A stretch of 64,000 nucleotides of DNA from Bolinopsis microptera (GCF_026151205.1 NC_087074.1:9279726-9343725), one strand, 5' to 3'. Positions 47,515 to 60,544 are shown, numbered from the stretch's first letter. Notes: generated from the sequence alone by a model not told the origin. Translations and numbers: made by a program.

Positions 47515-48117
47515 TAGTCAGAAGCCATCTCGAGTACTGTTGTCCCCTCTGGAATTCAACTAAGCAAGCTGATATCGCTGAGCTAGAGGGAGTACAACGT
47601 ACATTTACGTCCAAAATACATGGTGTGCAACATCTGAACTATTGGCAGAGACTGAAGGCTTTAAAATTGATGTCACTTCAACGGAGGAGAGAACGTTACA
47701 CTATCATTCATATGTGGAAGATTCTACACAAGAAGTGTCCTAATGATGTCAACGTTCAGTTTACAGATACACTCCGATATGGCCAGAAAGCAGTAGTCCC
47801 TAGCTTGTCAACGTCCAGTAGCCAAAGGAATCAAACGATCTTTGACAGCTCATTTGCAGTGATGGGGCCTCGATTGTGGAACATCATTCCCGCAAACCTG
47901 CACCTTATCGAGGACCCCCTACGCTTCAAGTCATTGTTGACGGAGTTTGTTACATCTATTCCAGACGAAACTCCTGTTACTGGATATTGTTGCCAGAACG
48001 GGAATTCGTTATTGAACTGGAGCGCAGAAAATACATCAACTTCGCTGCACGGGTGGTCAGCCGTTCTGATGACCCGATAGAGGATCTATGAAGCAACCCC
48101 AAGTAACCCAAGTAAGT
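47515..48117 (+). pseudogene. 5'-truncated LINE (CR1/L2-like), polymerase C-terminus
   Basis: In frame the text runs LEYCCPLWNSTKQADIAELE, GVQRTFTSKIHG, LNYWQRLKALKLMSLQRRRE, then PRLWNIIPANL and RFKSLLTEF. This is the typical post-RT tail of CR1/L2-like LINEs. It ends with short AAGTAACCC-like repeats instead of poly-A, also typical of that group. It is inserted in the palindromic-family element. The RT core and endonuclease are absent. Confidence 0.8.
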
Positions 48118-48435
48118 AGTAGTGGTCTCCTGAACTCGAATATGAAATTTCATCAAGATTGGACAAAAAATACTGAGTTATGAGCCAAAAACCATATGCC
48201 CATATTTGGGCATACGCACCAAATTTGGTAGATTTCGTCCCATAAATTGGTCAAATATCAATATTTTGGATGTGACTAACTTTATATGAAAGGTAGGCCT
48301 AAACTACATATTCTCTGTAAGTTATAACTTTATATCTGTTTAAATGTGGATACTAAGGCGAAAATACCCCAAAAAATGAACAAAATTGCCCGTATCACAA
48401 TGCTGGCAAGCATGACCGTCGCCCTTATATTCACA

Positions 48436-48590
48436 ATACTATTTACCCCCTTTACTATTTACCCCCTTTACTATTTACCCACCTTTACTATTTACCCCCT
48501 TTACTATTTACCCCCTTTACTATTTACCCCCTTTACTATTTACCCCCCTTACTGCTTACCGGTACCCCCCTTACTGCTTACCCCCATTCT
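48436..48590. repeat. Pyrimidine-rich tandem repeat (CTTTACTATTTACCCC units)
   Basis: Seven or so 16-17-bp units of CTTTACTATTTACCCC, drifting to CTTACTGCTTACC at the end. A related inverted stretch sits at 54355-54380. Confidence 0.85.
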
Positions 48591-48914
48591 AATTCAATGT
48601 TAAAGATGACAGGAATGAGAAATAGTTATGTGGAGGTTTTTAAGAAATTTGCGCAAAATACGCGCCAGCATGTTATACGAAATTAGGTAAAAAACCCAAA
48701 ATCGCCATATTCAGGTGCCTTAAAAACCATGTTAAAATTGAGTTAGAGATTTGAAACTTTGCAGGGCGTCTAGATGTTGACCAAATCGACTGTAAAAAAA
48801 GTTTCAAGTTTCAGGAGTATCGGGAAGTGGGTTTTCTGGAACCCCTGTTTTACAACAGATTGTCGTGAAGTATATAATATATGACTGTATGATTGTATAT
48901 ATATATAATATATA

Positions 48915-49253
48915 TATTTGACCAAAACCCATAATCATGGGTAGAGTGTACCGCTGCCAGTGTCTCTCTTTTCCAAACAAAAGGAAATGATATTAATTTG
49001 AGGAACCGTCCGCTAATGCAAATTGAAACCGAGAATGAAATCGGTCGCTCGCTTTTCCCATTCATTCACGGCTTACGAATTGTAATAAAGCTTATTAAAT
49101 GGGATCGGAAAAGCGAGCGACCGATTCTATTCTCGGTTTCAATTTGCATTAGCGGACGGTTCCTCAAATTAATATCATTTCCTTTTGTTTGGAAAAGAGA
49201 GACACTGGCAGCGGTACACTCTACCCATGATTATGGGTTTTGGTCAAATATCA
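48915..49253. mobile_element. Palindromic MITE, copy 1
   Basis: Arms of about 145 bp (from TTTGACCAAAACCCATAATC) are near-perfect inverted copies round a short centre (CATTCACGGCTTACGAATTG). It shares sequence with the MITE at 55436-55750. Confidence 0.92.
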
Positions 49254-50545
49254 TCTCTTTTTGATTATAATGTCAGGATAATTTACACAGTCGAAACTTC
49301 ATTAATAAGGAGGTAATTTCAACGATTTCGAAATTCTGCCTTTGAAAACGTTTCCTTGTGTTTAGGTAGGTATATCTGTCGATAACTGACTGAATATGGC
49401 ACTTTTTACTCATTCAAGTTGGCATTAAATTCATATATAATAATGCCATTTAAATATCGTGGAAAGCAGAATATATTCGAAATCACGAATGAGCAAAATT
49501 CTCACCTTTCGCACGTGCAATCTTTGAGCGGACGTTGCATGCGCATACAATATTGAATCGCCGTAAATTTTTGCATAGTGGTATTTAATATATAGTTTGA
49601 TATGCATGAAAAGTTTCAGAAGATTTCAAAAAGAACTTGGATCACAAGGGGACTCCAAAGTTGATAAAAATCGTGAAAATCAAAATTTTTAGTGATTTTA
49701 GCTATTTTAAATCAATTTGGGCGTGTCCCCACGTGTGCAACTTTTCGATTTTTAACTTTAAAACTAGCCTATAACACAATTTACACCTTTAAGAAGCAAA
49801 ATTGAGCTCCACAACCAGTGGCGTAACGAAAGGCCCTGCTGACCCCGCTGTGCAGGGGGGCGCCGTCTTAGGGGGGTGCCAAATCGTCGTTTGAATATGG
49901 GACAATTTCGAAAACTTAACTAAAGTACTAGCAAAACTGCGCGTTTTGCTCTAGATACACACTTTTTTAGAGATTTTACTGGTGTATTCTCTAAAATCAC
50001 CTAATTTGTTCAATTTTAGGGAGGGGCACCAAAAGGGGAGGGGGCGCCAACAGGGGGGCGCTTTTTTCGGCAGGGGGGCGCCAACAGGCAACGTTACGCC
50101 ACTGTCCACAACCCAAGGGATGGCCCAACACCAGAGAATACTAATTCACAACTTTTGTGTTTTTATAAAATTACTCTTTAAAAAAGCACTAACTTCAATA
50201 GCAAATATCTTTATGAAGGAGCAAGGTAGGAAACTTTTCCGGTAGATTTTCGGAATGCTTGAACAATTATCTAAGGTGAAAATGTCCTCAGATTTTGAAT
50301 ATAATTACTCCTTAATGGTGTTAAATTGATTTGGAAATTTCTTACTTTGTCAAAAATCAAGTTTTAAAAACAGTTAATTTGATGACGTCATCAAGTGATA
50401 ATGATGACGTTAAATTATTTTTCAATACAATGTAAACTGAAGTTTAAACGATTATCTTTAAAACCTGTGGTTCGAGATGACTGTATCGTTTATACTTTTG
50501 GATCTACGGACACTTAAATGTAGGCTACAAGTGACTGCAAAAGCG
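49254..50545. repeat. Long inverted repeat arm, left
   Basis: Diverged inverted counterpart of 54425-55435. Matching landmarks include GTTCGAGATGACTGTAT, the TGATGACGTCATCA tract, TTGGGCGTGTCCCCACGTG and CCTCCTTATTAATG-like text beside the MITE. Each arm has a MITE at its outer end, so the whole 48.9-55.75 kb is a nested composite. Confidence 0.8.
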
Positions 50546-50899
50546 TCTATACATATATAATATATATGCTTCACGACAATCTGTTGTAAAACAGGGGTTC
50601 CAGAAAACCCACTTGCCGATACTGCTGAAACATGAAATTTTGTTTACAGTCGATTTGGGCAAGGTCTAGACGCCCTGCAAAGTTTCAGATCTCTAACTCA
50701 ATTTTAACACGGTTTTAAGGCACCTGAATATGGCGATTTTGGGTTTTTTACCTAATTTCGTATAACATGCTGGCGCGTATTTTGCGCAAATTTCTTAAAA
50801 ATAAATAAAACCTCCATATAACTATTTCTTATTCCTGTCATCTTTAACATTGAATTAGAATGTTTTGAACTTAAATATACCTGCTGAACTACTTTCGAT

Positions 50900-53162
50900 G
50901 AGTGGGGGGGGGGGGGGGGTTCACCCTGATTTTTTTGTGAAACTTGGTTTCGAGATAGCAGTTGACCAACAAACTAGGACCAGTGACCGAACTTTTGAGG
51001 AGGTCCCGGACCCCAACCGCCAAACGGTGCCCGCGGGGCAGCCACGCCCATATTTGGTCCAAATTAGGCCCAATTTAGCCAAATACCCTGAACATGCCCA
51101 AAATCCAGATTTTAGGTGCTCTACTTGTAGTTAGTAGTTTCTTGAACTCGTATATGAATTTTCATCAAGATTGGACAAAAAATGACTGAGTTATGAGCAA
51201 AAAACCATATGACCATATTTGGGCATACGCACCAAATTTGATCGATTTTGGCCCATAAATTGGTCAAATATCAATATTTTTGAATGAAACCAACTTTATA
51301 TGGAAGGTAAGCCTATACTACACATTATCTATGATTATCAGCTCAGTATCTACCTAATTGTGGATTCTATGTTCAAATAATCGCAAAAAATGAACAAAAT
51401 TGCCCATACCTTATCGGACCTTATTTGGACGGACATTACATGAACGGACATAATTGTGAACGGACATTAATATGAACGCTCGAAGGCATTCAAAACCATC
51501 AAAAATCCGAAATTTTTTCAATTTTTGACGTTTTTTAATTTCAGCAAATGATTTTTTAATCCATTTTTTATACAGTAAGTAAAAATAGCATTCATTAAGC
51601 AGTAAAAATGTTAAATATGTGTACATGATCAGTGTCTAATATCACATATCATCTTCATTAAATGGGTTTTCGTGCATGAAATAGTCCATGCTTAAACAAG
51701 CATCAGTGATTTCTAGCTTTGTGGAAACCTTTTTTATCAAACTACCCCGGTCCTGCATTTCAGTGTTAACTTTTACAAGTCATTCGGCGTGAAGTGGTTT
51801 TATCTTAGACAACTTTAGGTTAACCTTAACATCACGTGGAGCTTTCCTAGCACTGTTTCATTACCTCCCCTCAGTAATATGAACTAAAAAAACGTCGGAC
51901 AATGTCCTTGGCAACACGATTTACCGTAATATCTAGAGGCTGGAACAAGTTTGTCATGTTGGCGGGGACTAGCTCATGAACTATGTTGTTGAGTGCCATG
52001 ATTTCGTTCACTTTTTCCGCCAAGTGACCCTTGAAAACATCATATACTAGTAGAGTTTTCTGTGCCTCCGGCAGACCAAGGAGAACCTTTCCTTGGTCTT
52101 TCCGGCACAATAAAGTTCTCATAGTTGTCATATTCTGGGTAAAAAGTTCGAAATGGAGAAATTTTTGAAAAAATTTCAACGGACTTTAACTTGGACGGAC
52201 ATTAATTGAACGGACGTTATTTGAACGGACATTAAGATGAACGCTAGGGCCTCCAGCGTTCAAGTAATGTCCGTCCAAATAAGGTCCGATAAGGTATCTC
52301 AGTTCGCGATATTTGCAAAACTGACTTCGCTCAAAACAATAAAACTCAATAGGGTTTCAATATTTTTTCATGAAATTTTCAGAATCAACGTAGAATTGTC
52401 TCATGACCTTAAGTTTTGGGACAGAATTTTGAGTTAGGCCTTTAAAAAAATTTGGCGGCCAAATTCTAAATTTAGCAGTGCAAATTTTGGAATTTGGCCG
52501 CCAAATTAAAAAAAAAGCCTAACTCAAAATTCTGTCCCAAAACTTAAGGTCATGAGACAATTCTACGTTGATTCTGAAAATTTCATGAAAAAATATTGAA
52601 ACCCTATTGAGTTCTATTGTTTTGAGCGAAGTCAATTTTGCAAATATCGCGAAATGAGATATGGGCAATTTTGTTCATTTTTTGCGATTATTTGAACATA
52701 GAATCCACAATTAGGTAGATACTGAGCTGATAATCATAGATAATGTGTAGTATAGGCTTACCTTCCATATAAAGTTGGTTTCATTCAAAAATATTGATAT
52801 TTGACTAATTTATGGGCCAAAATCGATCAAATTTGGTGCGTATGCCCAAATATGGTCATATGGTTTTTTGCTCATAACTCAGTCATTTTTTGTCCAATCT
52901 TGATGAAAATTCATATACGAGTTCAGGGAATCACTAGCTACAAGTAAAGCACCTGAAATCTGGATTTTGGGCATGTTCAGGGTATTTGGCTAAATTGGGC
53001 CTAATTTGGACCAAATATGGGCGTGGCTGCCTCGCGGGCACCGTTTGGCGGTCGGGGTCCGGGACCGCCTCAAAAGTTCGGTCACTGGTCTTAGTTTGTT
53101 GGTCAACTGCTATCTCGAAACCAAGTTTCACAAAAAAATGAGGGTGAACCCCCCCCCCCCCC
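50900..53162. mobile_element. Palindromic DNA element with a nested Pogo-like insertion
   Basis: Left arm from the G run at 50908 and right arm ending in the C run at 53148-53161 are inverted copies of about 700 bp, meeting near 52470 (TTTGGCGGCCAAATTC and its complement). The left arm is split at 51408 by an 886-bp element. The right arm at 52640-52690 shows the same sequence uninterrupted. No protein of its own was recognised. Confidence 0.9.
51409..52294 (-). mobile_element. Pogo/Tigger-like DNA transposon with TA target duplication
   Basis: Terminal inverted repeats of about 30 bp (CCTTATCGGACCTTATTTGG and onward, 51409-51438 and 52265-52294) match perfectly and are flanked by TA on both sides. 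The minus strand encodes the C-terminal half of a DDE_1-type transposase (52179-51871: LLVYDVFKGH, then VPANMTNLFQPLDITVNR). Beyond the stop, similar sequence continues with an in-frame stop (KIKPLHAE then stop) toward 51650. The N-terminal half and DNA-binding domain are missing, so it is defective. Motif GAACGGACATTA repeats near both ends. Confidence 0.85.
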
Positions 53163-53193
53163 GCCCCTTAATGCCTGGAAAACAATAAAGGGG

Positions 53194-54352
53194 ATACCTT
53201 AATTCCCAAAAATTTGGGCGACCAAAAATTTGAGCGGGCCTCTCGCCCAAATTTTTTGCAGACCAAATTAATTGCATAAATCTTTTCCGCCTGCTAAATT
53301 TTTTGCTAACCAAACTTTTGGCATTTGGCCTGTGGCCCTGAAATCTATAGAAAGATGGCTTTTTCTTCATATCCAAGTGAAAAAATATTTGAAATTTTAG
53401 TTTTCTAATCTATCATTCATGGCTTGACCAAGTAGCAGGGGTCTGGGGGCGCAGCCCCCAGTGTGGTCAAGGGGTGGAGCCCACCGGAAAATTTTTAAGG
53501 AAATTAGACAATTTTGACGCATTTTCCAGTACTTGAGGGAAACGAATTTACGTTAGCAGCAACTAAAAGAAAAAGCAAATTAATGTAAGTAGTCCGAATT
53601 TAAGCTTGACAGTACATACACGGAATTCATCCATTGTTCGTGGTAACTGGCATGGTATTTAAAGATAACACAGTGTAGGGGGGGGGGGGGGGGGCTACAG
53701 TGCAACAAAACTGTATACCATAGCCGTCTGGTTTAATGTTATGTTGAAGAATACATAATTTTCATGTTTTTGTAAACTTGTCCCCCAAATCCCAGGGGGG
53801 GGGGGGCAGCTGCTGTAGCCTCCCCCCCCCCAGTGATGTAGCCCATGCGCAACACACAATTATGTACACCTTTGTTTCCCCAAAGCTAAGCGTATGTGCC
53901 GCTTAGTTTGATAGATCATGATGTAAACCTTCTAATTTTCTTCCAAACCTTTCGACCATCTGGTGAGGCGTCATAATGATAATTGTATGTGAAAGGGGTA
54001 TGATAAGATATGCTGAGTGTAAGTAGACTAAACTATCTGATTGAGAGACTAAATATCACTATTGTATATATCTATCATTTTGTACTGTGCCATCGTCACT
54101 GTATTTTTTAGTAGTTACTGGGCAGATCGTAAATTTCATAATGTGAAACAACTCAGACTACCACCTTGACCTACATGCTTAAAATTGGCAAATATCTAAC
54201 TGAAATTTTAGTGGAAAATCGTTCATTTTTCGAAGAATTTGTGCCCAAATTTTTGGTCGCCCAAATGAGTTCAAATTTTCTGCCCAAATTTTTCGGGCTC
54301 AAATAAATTGTGCTCAATATAATGGCACACAAATTTTTGGGAACTAAGGTAT
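53194..54352. mobile_element. Non-coding TIR element, about 1.16 kb
   Basis: Ends match as inverted repeats (ATACCTTAATTCCCAAAAAT at the left; ATACCTTAGTTCCCAAAAAT read from the right at 54352). Internal near-terminal arrays repeat the phrase CCCAAATTTTTGG. Poly-G/C runs lie near 53679-53694 and 53798-53832. No transposase was seen. It sits directly between the palindromic element and sequence matching the 48.4-kb region in inverted order. Confidence 0.75.
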
Positions 54353-54424
54353 AATAGTAAAGGGGGTAAATAGTATTGTGAATATAAGGGCGACGGTAAT
54401 GCTTGCCAGCATTGTGATAGACGC

Positions 54425-55435
54425 TTTGACAGTCAATTGGAGCCTACATTCAAGTATCTGTAGATTCAAAAGTATAAAAAATACAGTCATCTCGAACCAT
54501 AGGTCTTGAAGATAATCGTTTACACGTTAGTTTACTTTATATCAAAAAATAATTTAACGTCATCATCACCACTTGATGACGTCATCAAATTAATCGTTTT
54601 TAAATCTTGATTTTTGATAAAATAACAACTTTTCAAATCAATTTAACACCATTAAGGATTAATTTTATTCAAAATCTGAGGAAATTTTCACCTTAGATAA
54701 TTGTTCAAGCATTCTAAAAATCTACCGGAAAATTATCCTACCTTGCTCCTTCATAAAGATATTTACTATTGAAGTTAGTGCTTTTTTGAAGAATAATTTT
54801 ATAAAAACTCAAAAGTTGTGAATTAGTATTCTCTGGTGTTGGGCCATCTCTTGGGTGGTGGAGCTCAATTTTGCTTCCTAAAGGTCTAAATTGTGTTATA
54901 GGCTAGTTTTAAAGTTGAAAATCGAAAAGTTTCACACGTGGGGACACGCCCAAATTGATAGAAAATTGCTAGAATCACTGAAAATTGTTATTTTCACGAT
55001 TTTTATCAGCTTTGGAGTCCCGTTGTGATGCGAGTTCTTCCTGAAATATTTCTGAAACTTTGCACACTTATTAAACTACATGAAAAATACGAAAATTCAA
55101 AATTTTACGGTGATTTGATATTGGATGCGCACGCAACGTCCGCTCAAAGTTTGCAAAAAGTGAGAACTTCACTCTCTTTATTTCGATTACATTTAGTTCC
55201 TGCTTTAACAGTAACATGACAGTTAAATGATATTATATTTGAGTTTAATGCCAACTTGAATGATTATATAGTTGCATATTCGATCAGTGATCGACAGATA
55301 TGCTTACCTAAACACAAGGAAATGTTTTTAAAGGAAAAATTTCGAAATTGTTGAAACTTCCTCCTTATTAATGCAGAAGATATCAGTTTATATTTCGACT
55401 TTATAAAAAACTCTGACATTACAATCAAAAAGAGA
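54425..55435. repeat. Long inverted repeat arm, right
   Basis: Inverted, diverged copy of 49254-50545. It is shorter because of several small deletions. Confidence 0.8.
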
Positions 55436-55750
55436 TGATATTTGACCAAAACCCATAATCATGGGTAGAGTGGACCGCTGCCAGTGTCTCTCTTTCCAAA
55501 CAAAAGGAAATGATATTAATTTTACTGACCGTTTTCAAATGCAAATTGATACCGAGAATGAAATCGGTCGCTCGCTTTTTCCATTCACTCACGGCTTACG
55601 AATTGTAATAAAGCTTATTGAATAGGAAAAGCGAGCGACCGATTTCATTCTCGGTATCAATTTGCATTTGAAAACGGTCAGTCAAATTAATATCATTTCC
55701 TTTTGTTTGGAAAGAGAGACACTGGCAGCGGTCCACTCTAGTAGAGTGGA
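55436..55750. mobile_element. Palindromic MITE, copy 2
   Basis: Same family as 48915-49253, with arms again around CATTCACTCACGGCTTACGA. The inner arm text differs in places (ACCGTTTTCAAATGC versus ACCGTCCGCTAATGC). It is followed directly by the block of long inverted repeats. Confidence 0.92.
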
Positions 55751-56538
55751 CCGCTGCCAGGGCCTGTCGTGATATCATGGATCGCTTAGGTTCCACCAGG
55801 ATCTGGTAGTCCTCATAATTCTGCGGCCTCTATGTGTCGTCATCTCGCACAACTCCGAAAAACCGTTGTGAGTTTGGCATGTGAAAATTTGCAGCCTTCC
55901 AGACATCGATTGGGTTAACGAGTTGTCGTACGTCACCTCAAGATCGGGTAACAGGGGGCTGAACAGGCCAGAACCCAATTGGTTGGGTCTGAGGTCACGT
56001 GATTATGAGCCTGAGGTCACGTGACTATGACGTCACCAGAGCTCGTTCTCCGTTTCCCGCTCTTTGGACCAGGTGAGCTTGCATGCTTGTGAAAGTGGGT
56101 GTAAGTACAGCTGTACTGTAGTTACATCCAATTACCCCTAATAGAACGAAGATTTATTTTCTGACAGAAAGCTAGAAATTTACCAAAATATCGACTTCGT
56201 TCAAAATTTATTTTGATGACCACTCCTGACCTAAAATTGCACGAGAAATCGATTGAACTTGGTTTCAGAACTCAACAATGCTTCCTTATGCCTTAAAATT
56301 CATTTTTATCGATACAATAAACATTTTGATCCTGTGGATTAATTAGTAACAGGTAACAAATACACAGACAAAAACCATCGCACTTACATTGCATTCTTAA
56401 CGGGTCGATTTCGAGTGACCAATAATCGTCGTGATGATATTTATACGTCATGCGTTCCTGATCATCATCAGCAATCAAGAGACAGGCGCGGCGATTGCTT
56501 TAAATCAACGGTTTACGTTATTTTTGTGAATTAGACCC

Positions 56539-57610
56539 CTGTTTTAACGGTTATCACAATTTGTGATTGAATGTATTGAGGATAGCTTTACAAATAAGAG
56601 GACCAGTAAATAAAATTGCCACAAGTGTTTCTCTCACTCACTTTCGATAAGACACAATGGAAATTCTTACTTAACCATAAGACTCGGAATTTTTCAACCG
56701 TTGAAGAATATCGGAATTTTATAAAATGTAAGTTCAATTTTTACAAAAAATCAACGAATCGTATGAAATTCCATCAGCAGTTAGTTCTTCTGCTTTTTCG
56801 TTTCCTGTCTGTGCTCTGCGACAGCAATTTGTTGCCCAGACTTCCTATCCTCCCCTACCACTTTCTTACCACAGGTTGACATAAGAGCCACTTGCTTCTC
56901 AACGTCTTGATTGTTGTTGACAAATGCCGTTTTGAGAGGCATTCTTATATAGGAGATGATAGCGGCTCTCGTCAGACCACGTAGCAAGGGGGGGTAGGGT
57001 TACCCGAGCATACTCCTTCTTTGTTGAGGATAATTTTGTTATTTTGTATTTAAATCATGTACTGAGACTGAAGCAACTATAACTTAACTCGAACACATTA
57101 GTACGAGTATAATATGTCGAATAAATGATTGATTAAGCTTGTTAACATATGATATAAATTATGCAAAAAAGGTATCTTTGAAAATAATTATTATTACCAA
57201 CTCCCGTTTTAAACCACTATCCACAAGAATCCTCCTTATAGATGGGGAGCTCGGTGAACTTCCTTGCGGTCATGTTCAAATCTGGCTTGTAAAAAACCCT
57301 CACACGTCGGGAGGGTGGCACCTTCTCCTCCCAGTCAAGGATTTTCAGACAATCGGCCACACCCTCCCTCCGGAAATTACTTTATTATAGAAGGGAGTGA
57401 GTATTACAAACCTCGGGTTAGGTAACGAGTCAGAAAACTTTCCAAGGACCGTGAATCTTTTGTCTAATTCAGCCTGGAAGTTGGCGTACGGTGTGTTCGG
57501 TGTTGTCACGACTTTACAATCGTGGACCTTCCTCATGGTCACGTGAAGCTTCTTCAGTTTTCTAAAGGTAAAAGATAAATGAATAAAATCTGTTATAGTT
57601 TGAGGATCAG
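56539..57610 (-). repeat. Duplicated cassette with exon-like ORFs, copy 1
   Basis: The minus strand carries segments with coding character. About 57561-57412 encodes KLKKLHVTMRKVHDCKVVTT, AELDKRFTVLGKF, ending in donor-like GTTTGT. 57367-57227 encodes KILDWEEKVPPSRRVRVFYK and TARKFTELPIYKED before TAG. 56942-56872 begins MPLKTAFVNNNQDVEKQVA and ends at donor GTAAGA. Joining the first two in frame needs a 44-bp intron, shorter than others here, so the model is doubtful. No family recognised. They may be captured host exons. Confidence 0.45.
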
Positions 57611-58134
57611 TCACGTGACTATGACGTCACCAGAGCTCGTTCTCCGTTTCCCGCTCTTTGGACCAGGTGAGCTTGCATGCTTGTGAAAGTGGGTGTAAGT
57701 ACAGCTGAACTGTTGTTACATCCAATTACCCCTAATAGAACGAAGATTTATTTTCTGACAGAAAGCTAGAAATTTACCAAAATATCGACTTTGTTCAAAA
57801 TTTATTTTGATGACCACTCCTGACCTAAAATTGCACGAGAAATCGATTGAACTTGGTTTCAGAACTCAACAATGCTTCCTTATGCCTTAAAATTCATTTT
57901 TATCGATACAATAAACATTTTGATCCTGTGGATTAATTAGTAACAGGTAACAAATGCACAGACAAAAACCATCGCACTTACATTGCATTCTTAACGGGTC
58001 GATTTCGAGTGACCAATAATCGTCGTGATGATATTTATACGTCATGCGTTCCTGATCATCATCAGCAATCAAGAGACAGGCGCGGCAATTGCTTTAAATC
58101 AACGGTTTACGTTATTTTTGTGAATTAGACCCCT
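57611..58134. repeat. Direct partial copy of the inverted-repeat arm
   Basis: Matches 56017-56540 at a constant offset of 1,594 with few differences. Both copies, and the inverted copy near 63350-63480, contain an exon-like minus-strand ORF (CLLIADDDQERMTYKYHHDD, then WSLEIDPLRMQ) followed by GTAAGT. Confidence 0.85.
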
Positions 58135-59089
58135 TATAAGGGGAAAAGTGGCATTCCGTTGGATTCGAATGTTCACAAGGATTTTTCAAAGGAATATGGT
58201 AGTTAGGACCCCTACGAACATAATTAGACTTGTTGCCAATTTTGTATCTCAACGGAAACACCACTTTTACCACTTTTTACCACCTTTGTACCACCTTTCT
58301 GGTTTGCCAAATATCTTTAGTTGTGAACATCATAGAAGGCTGAAAATTAACCTAGAATGTTTATCTTATCAAGGAGTAAAACTTTTGTAACAAAAATTTT
58401 TACATTGGACAATCAGCTAATTGGATAATTACCAATTAGTTAATCACCAAAAAAAGTGAAAATTTTTTATTGGCTCAAAATGATTGAAATCGTTTGAAAC
58501 ACGGAGAAATGTAGTTTTTAGAAAAACTTCAAAAATTTTTCACTTAAAATTTTTTTTCGAGACTTCAAAAAAAAGTTTGAAAATTTGAAAATATTTTTTT
58601 CCGCCAAAAGTGATCGAATTGCATGAAACGTGGATAAAAATGCTTTGCAGAAAAAATTCGAAGATTTTTAGATTGAGGAATACTAAAATCATCAATATTT
58701 GAAGTTGGAGTTCAGTAAATCTCGACATATTTTAGTAATTAGGAATAGCTTAGCGGAAAGGGCTGGACCTGAAAAAGGTTAACCACACAATATTAGAGTT
58801 TCATAACTAATTACAATACAGCTTTATCAAATTCCACATAAAGAAACATCACAAAAGGACCATTTAAGATCGAACCGATTTTACCTGCTGTACTATCATT
58901 TTATTGATTTCAATGATCAAAACCTCTGTCAATCTTGCCAATCTATACCGGGTATCTGAATGTACCGGACCTCTTATTTACCTCTATAATTAGACCCAGT
59001 TGTGCAAGAAATGCGATTTCTCACAGGGGTTTCTTTAAACTGTGCACTTTTTGTCACTCTCGCAACTCGCAAGAGGCCTGGTATTATAA

Positions 59090-59115
59090 GGGGGGGGGGG
59101 GGGGGGGGGGGGGGG
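59090..59115. repeat. Poly-G tract, 26 bp (left palindrome arm)
   Basis: Uninterrupted G run at the position that mirrors the long C run in the right arm. Confidence 0.97.
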
Positions 59116-60416
59116 AATAACCCCATATGTCATTGCCAGGGTCGGGATAGAGCTGGAGATAGCATTGAAAAGTTGCTAGAAATAGCTAGATTTAGAGTAA
59201 ACTGGTGGTAGCTGGGTGGTGCTAGCATGGATGTAGCAGAACGTAGCTACACGGGGTTTCATTGGAGTTGGTTATTTTAATGGCCAAAGAGTGCCGGAAC
59301 TAAAGTTACTTAAGATTGCAGTTTAGGGGCAGTGTAAACCACGGTGTAGTCAGGGACACAGAGCTACAGTGCAGGAGTACTGTAAAATAACAGTGCAAGT
59401 GATACAGTCTGCAACAGTAAAACTCCGAAGAAGGAGATAAGATTGTGGCTGCAGAGGAGGAGAGTAGCTGGAACCTGATTGTGTTTGTGTTGAAAGAAGA
59501 GGAGGAAGAAGAGTTTCCTGCTCTGGTAACTGTATTTTTGGAAGAGGTGGGGTGAGAACTTATTTTCAAGCGACAAGGGTGGGCTGGAAGCAACCAGATA
59601 CAGCTATCCGACCTATTAAGATCACCGTCCTGAGCTTAACAGCATTTCATCAGAATCTTATGAAAACAGAGAGACTGACCCACCCTTTTTAGATCCAACG
59701 AAACCCTTTATATAAATCGACTTTTCTGCATGAATTACTTCATGGTATCTTCTTATCAAGGCTATAGACCTTGCCGTACCGGATTTATTGATCAAAGTGA
59801 GTCTCTTTAGCCCTCTTCTTGTTTAGAGCTTTAGGTAAGTGATCAAACTCTTCGCTACTCGCTCTTCACTGGATCTATCAGGACAGATTCACATCTTTTT
59901 AGGTCTCAACCAGCCTTAGTTTTCCTGTTTTCATCATGTAGTACGTTCTGCTACCTCCATTTTAGCACCACCCAGCTTCCATCAGTTCACTCTAAGTCTA
60001 GCTTCGTCGGCGTTTTACTGTTGCAGACTGTATCACTTGCACTGTTCTATTGCAGTACTCCTGCACTGTAGCTCTGTGTCCCTGACTACACCGTGGTTTA
60101 CACTGCCCCTAAACTGCAATCTTAAGTAACTTTAGTTCCGGCACTCTTTGGCCATTAAAATAACCAACTCCAATGAAACCCCGTGTAGCTACGTTCTGCT
60201 ACATCCATGCTAGCACCACCCAGCTACCACCAGTTTACTCTAAATCTAGCTATTTCTAGCAACTTTTCAATGCTATCTCCAGCTCTATCCCGACCCTGGC
60301 AATGACATATGGGGGTTATTCGAGGTATATGGCATAGCAAACGAAGCGGCATGCGCATTCACAATACAAAAAAGCCACAATGGATGATGGAAGGTATATT
60401 TACACTCGCTTCCTAT

Positions 60417-60544
<128 letters not shown>

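Larger units (their letters stand above)
45599..48420. mobile_element. Palindromic-family DNA element, left-arm copy interrupted by two insertions
   Basis: A poly-G start (45604-45645) leads into sequence that also occurs at 50935-51060 (GTTGACCAACAAACTAGGA, then GGTGCCCGCGGGGCAG). It breaks at 45761, resumes at 47425 (CCACGCCCATATTTGG), breaks again near 47515 and resumes near 48118 (CTGAACTCG, then GGCATACGCACCAAATTTGG). The copy at 50900-51405 is continuous across both break points. The inserts are therefore a FLYWCH element (45762-47412) and a LINE fragment (about 47515-48117). Confidence 0.85.
48590..50865. repeat. Inverted-repeat pair (about 295-bp arms) enclosing a MITE and further repeat sequence
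   Basis: 48590-48885 and 50560-50865 are diverged inverted copies (ATTCTAATTCAATGTTAAAG in the left arm, complement at the right end). Between them lie the MITE 48915-49253 and the arm 49254-50545. No ORF of note. A fragment rich in GGGGCGCC runs near 49855-50090, with poly-G and small inverted copies around the phrase GTTACGCCACTG. Confidence 0.8.

Noticed and set aside
55775-55978. Minus-strand 67-aa ORF (ending RTTRSWWNLSDP) at the edge of the large inverted repeat.
   Set aside because: No known domain. Most of it overlaps the inverted-repeat arm, so openness may be chance.
58540-58728. ORF MSRFTELQLQILMILVFL, repeated at 60912-61100.
   Set aside because: The same AT-rich sequence on both palindrome arms. 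No coding character.
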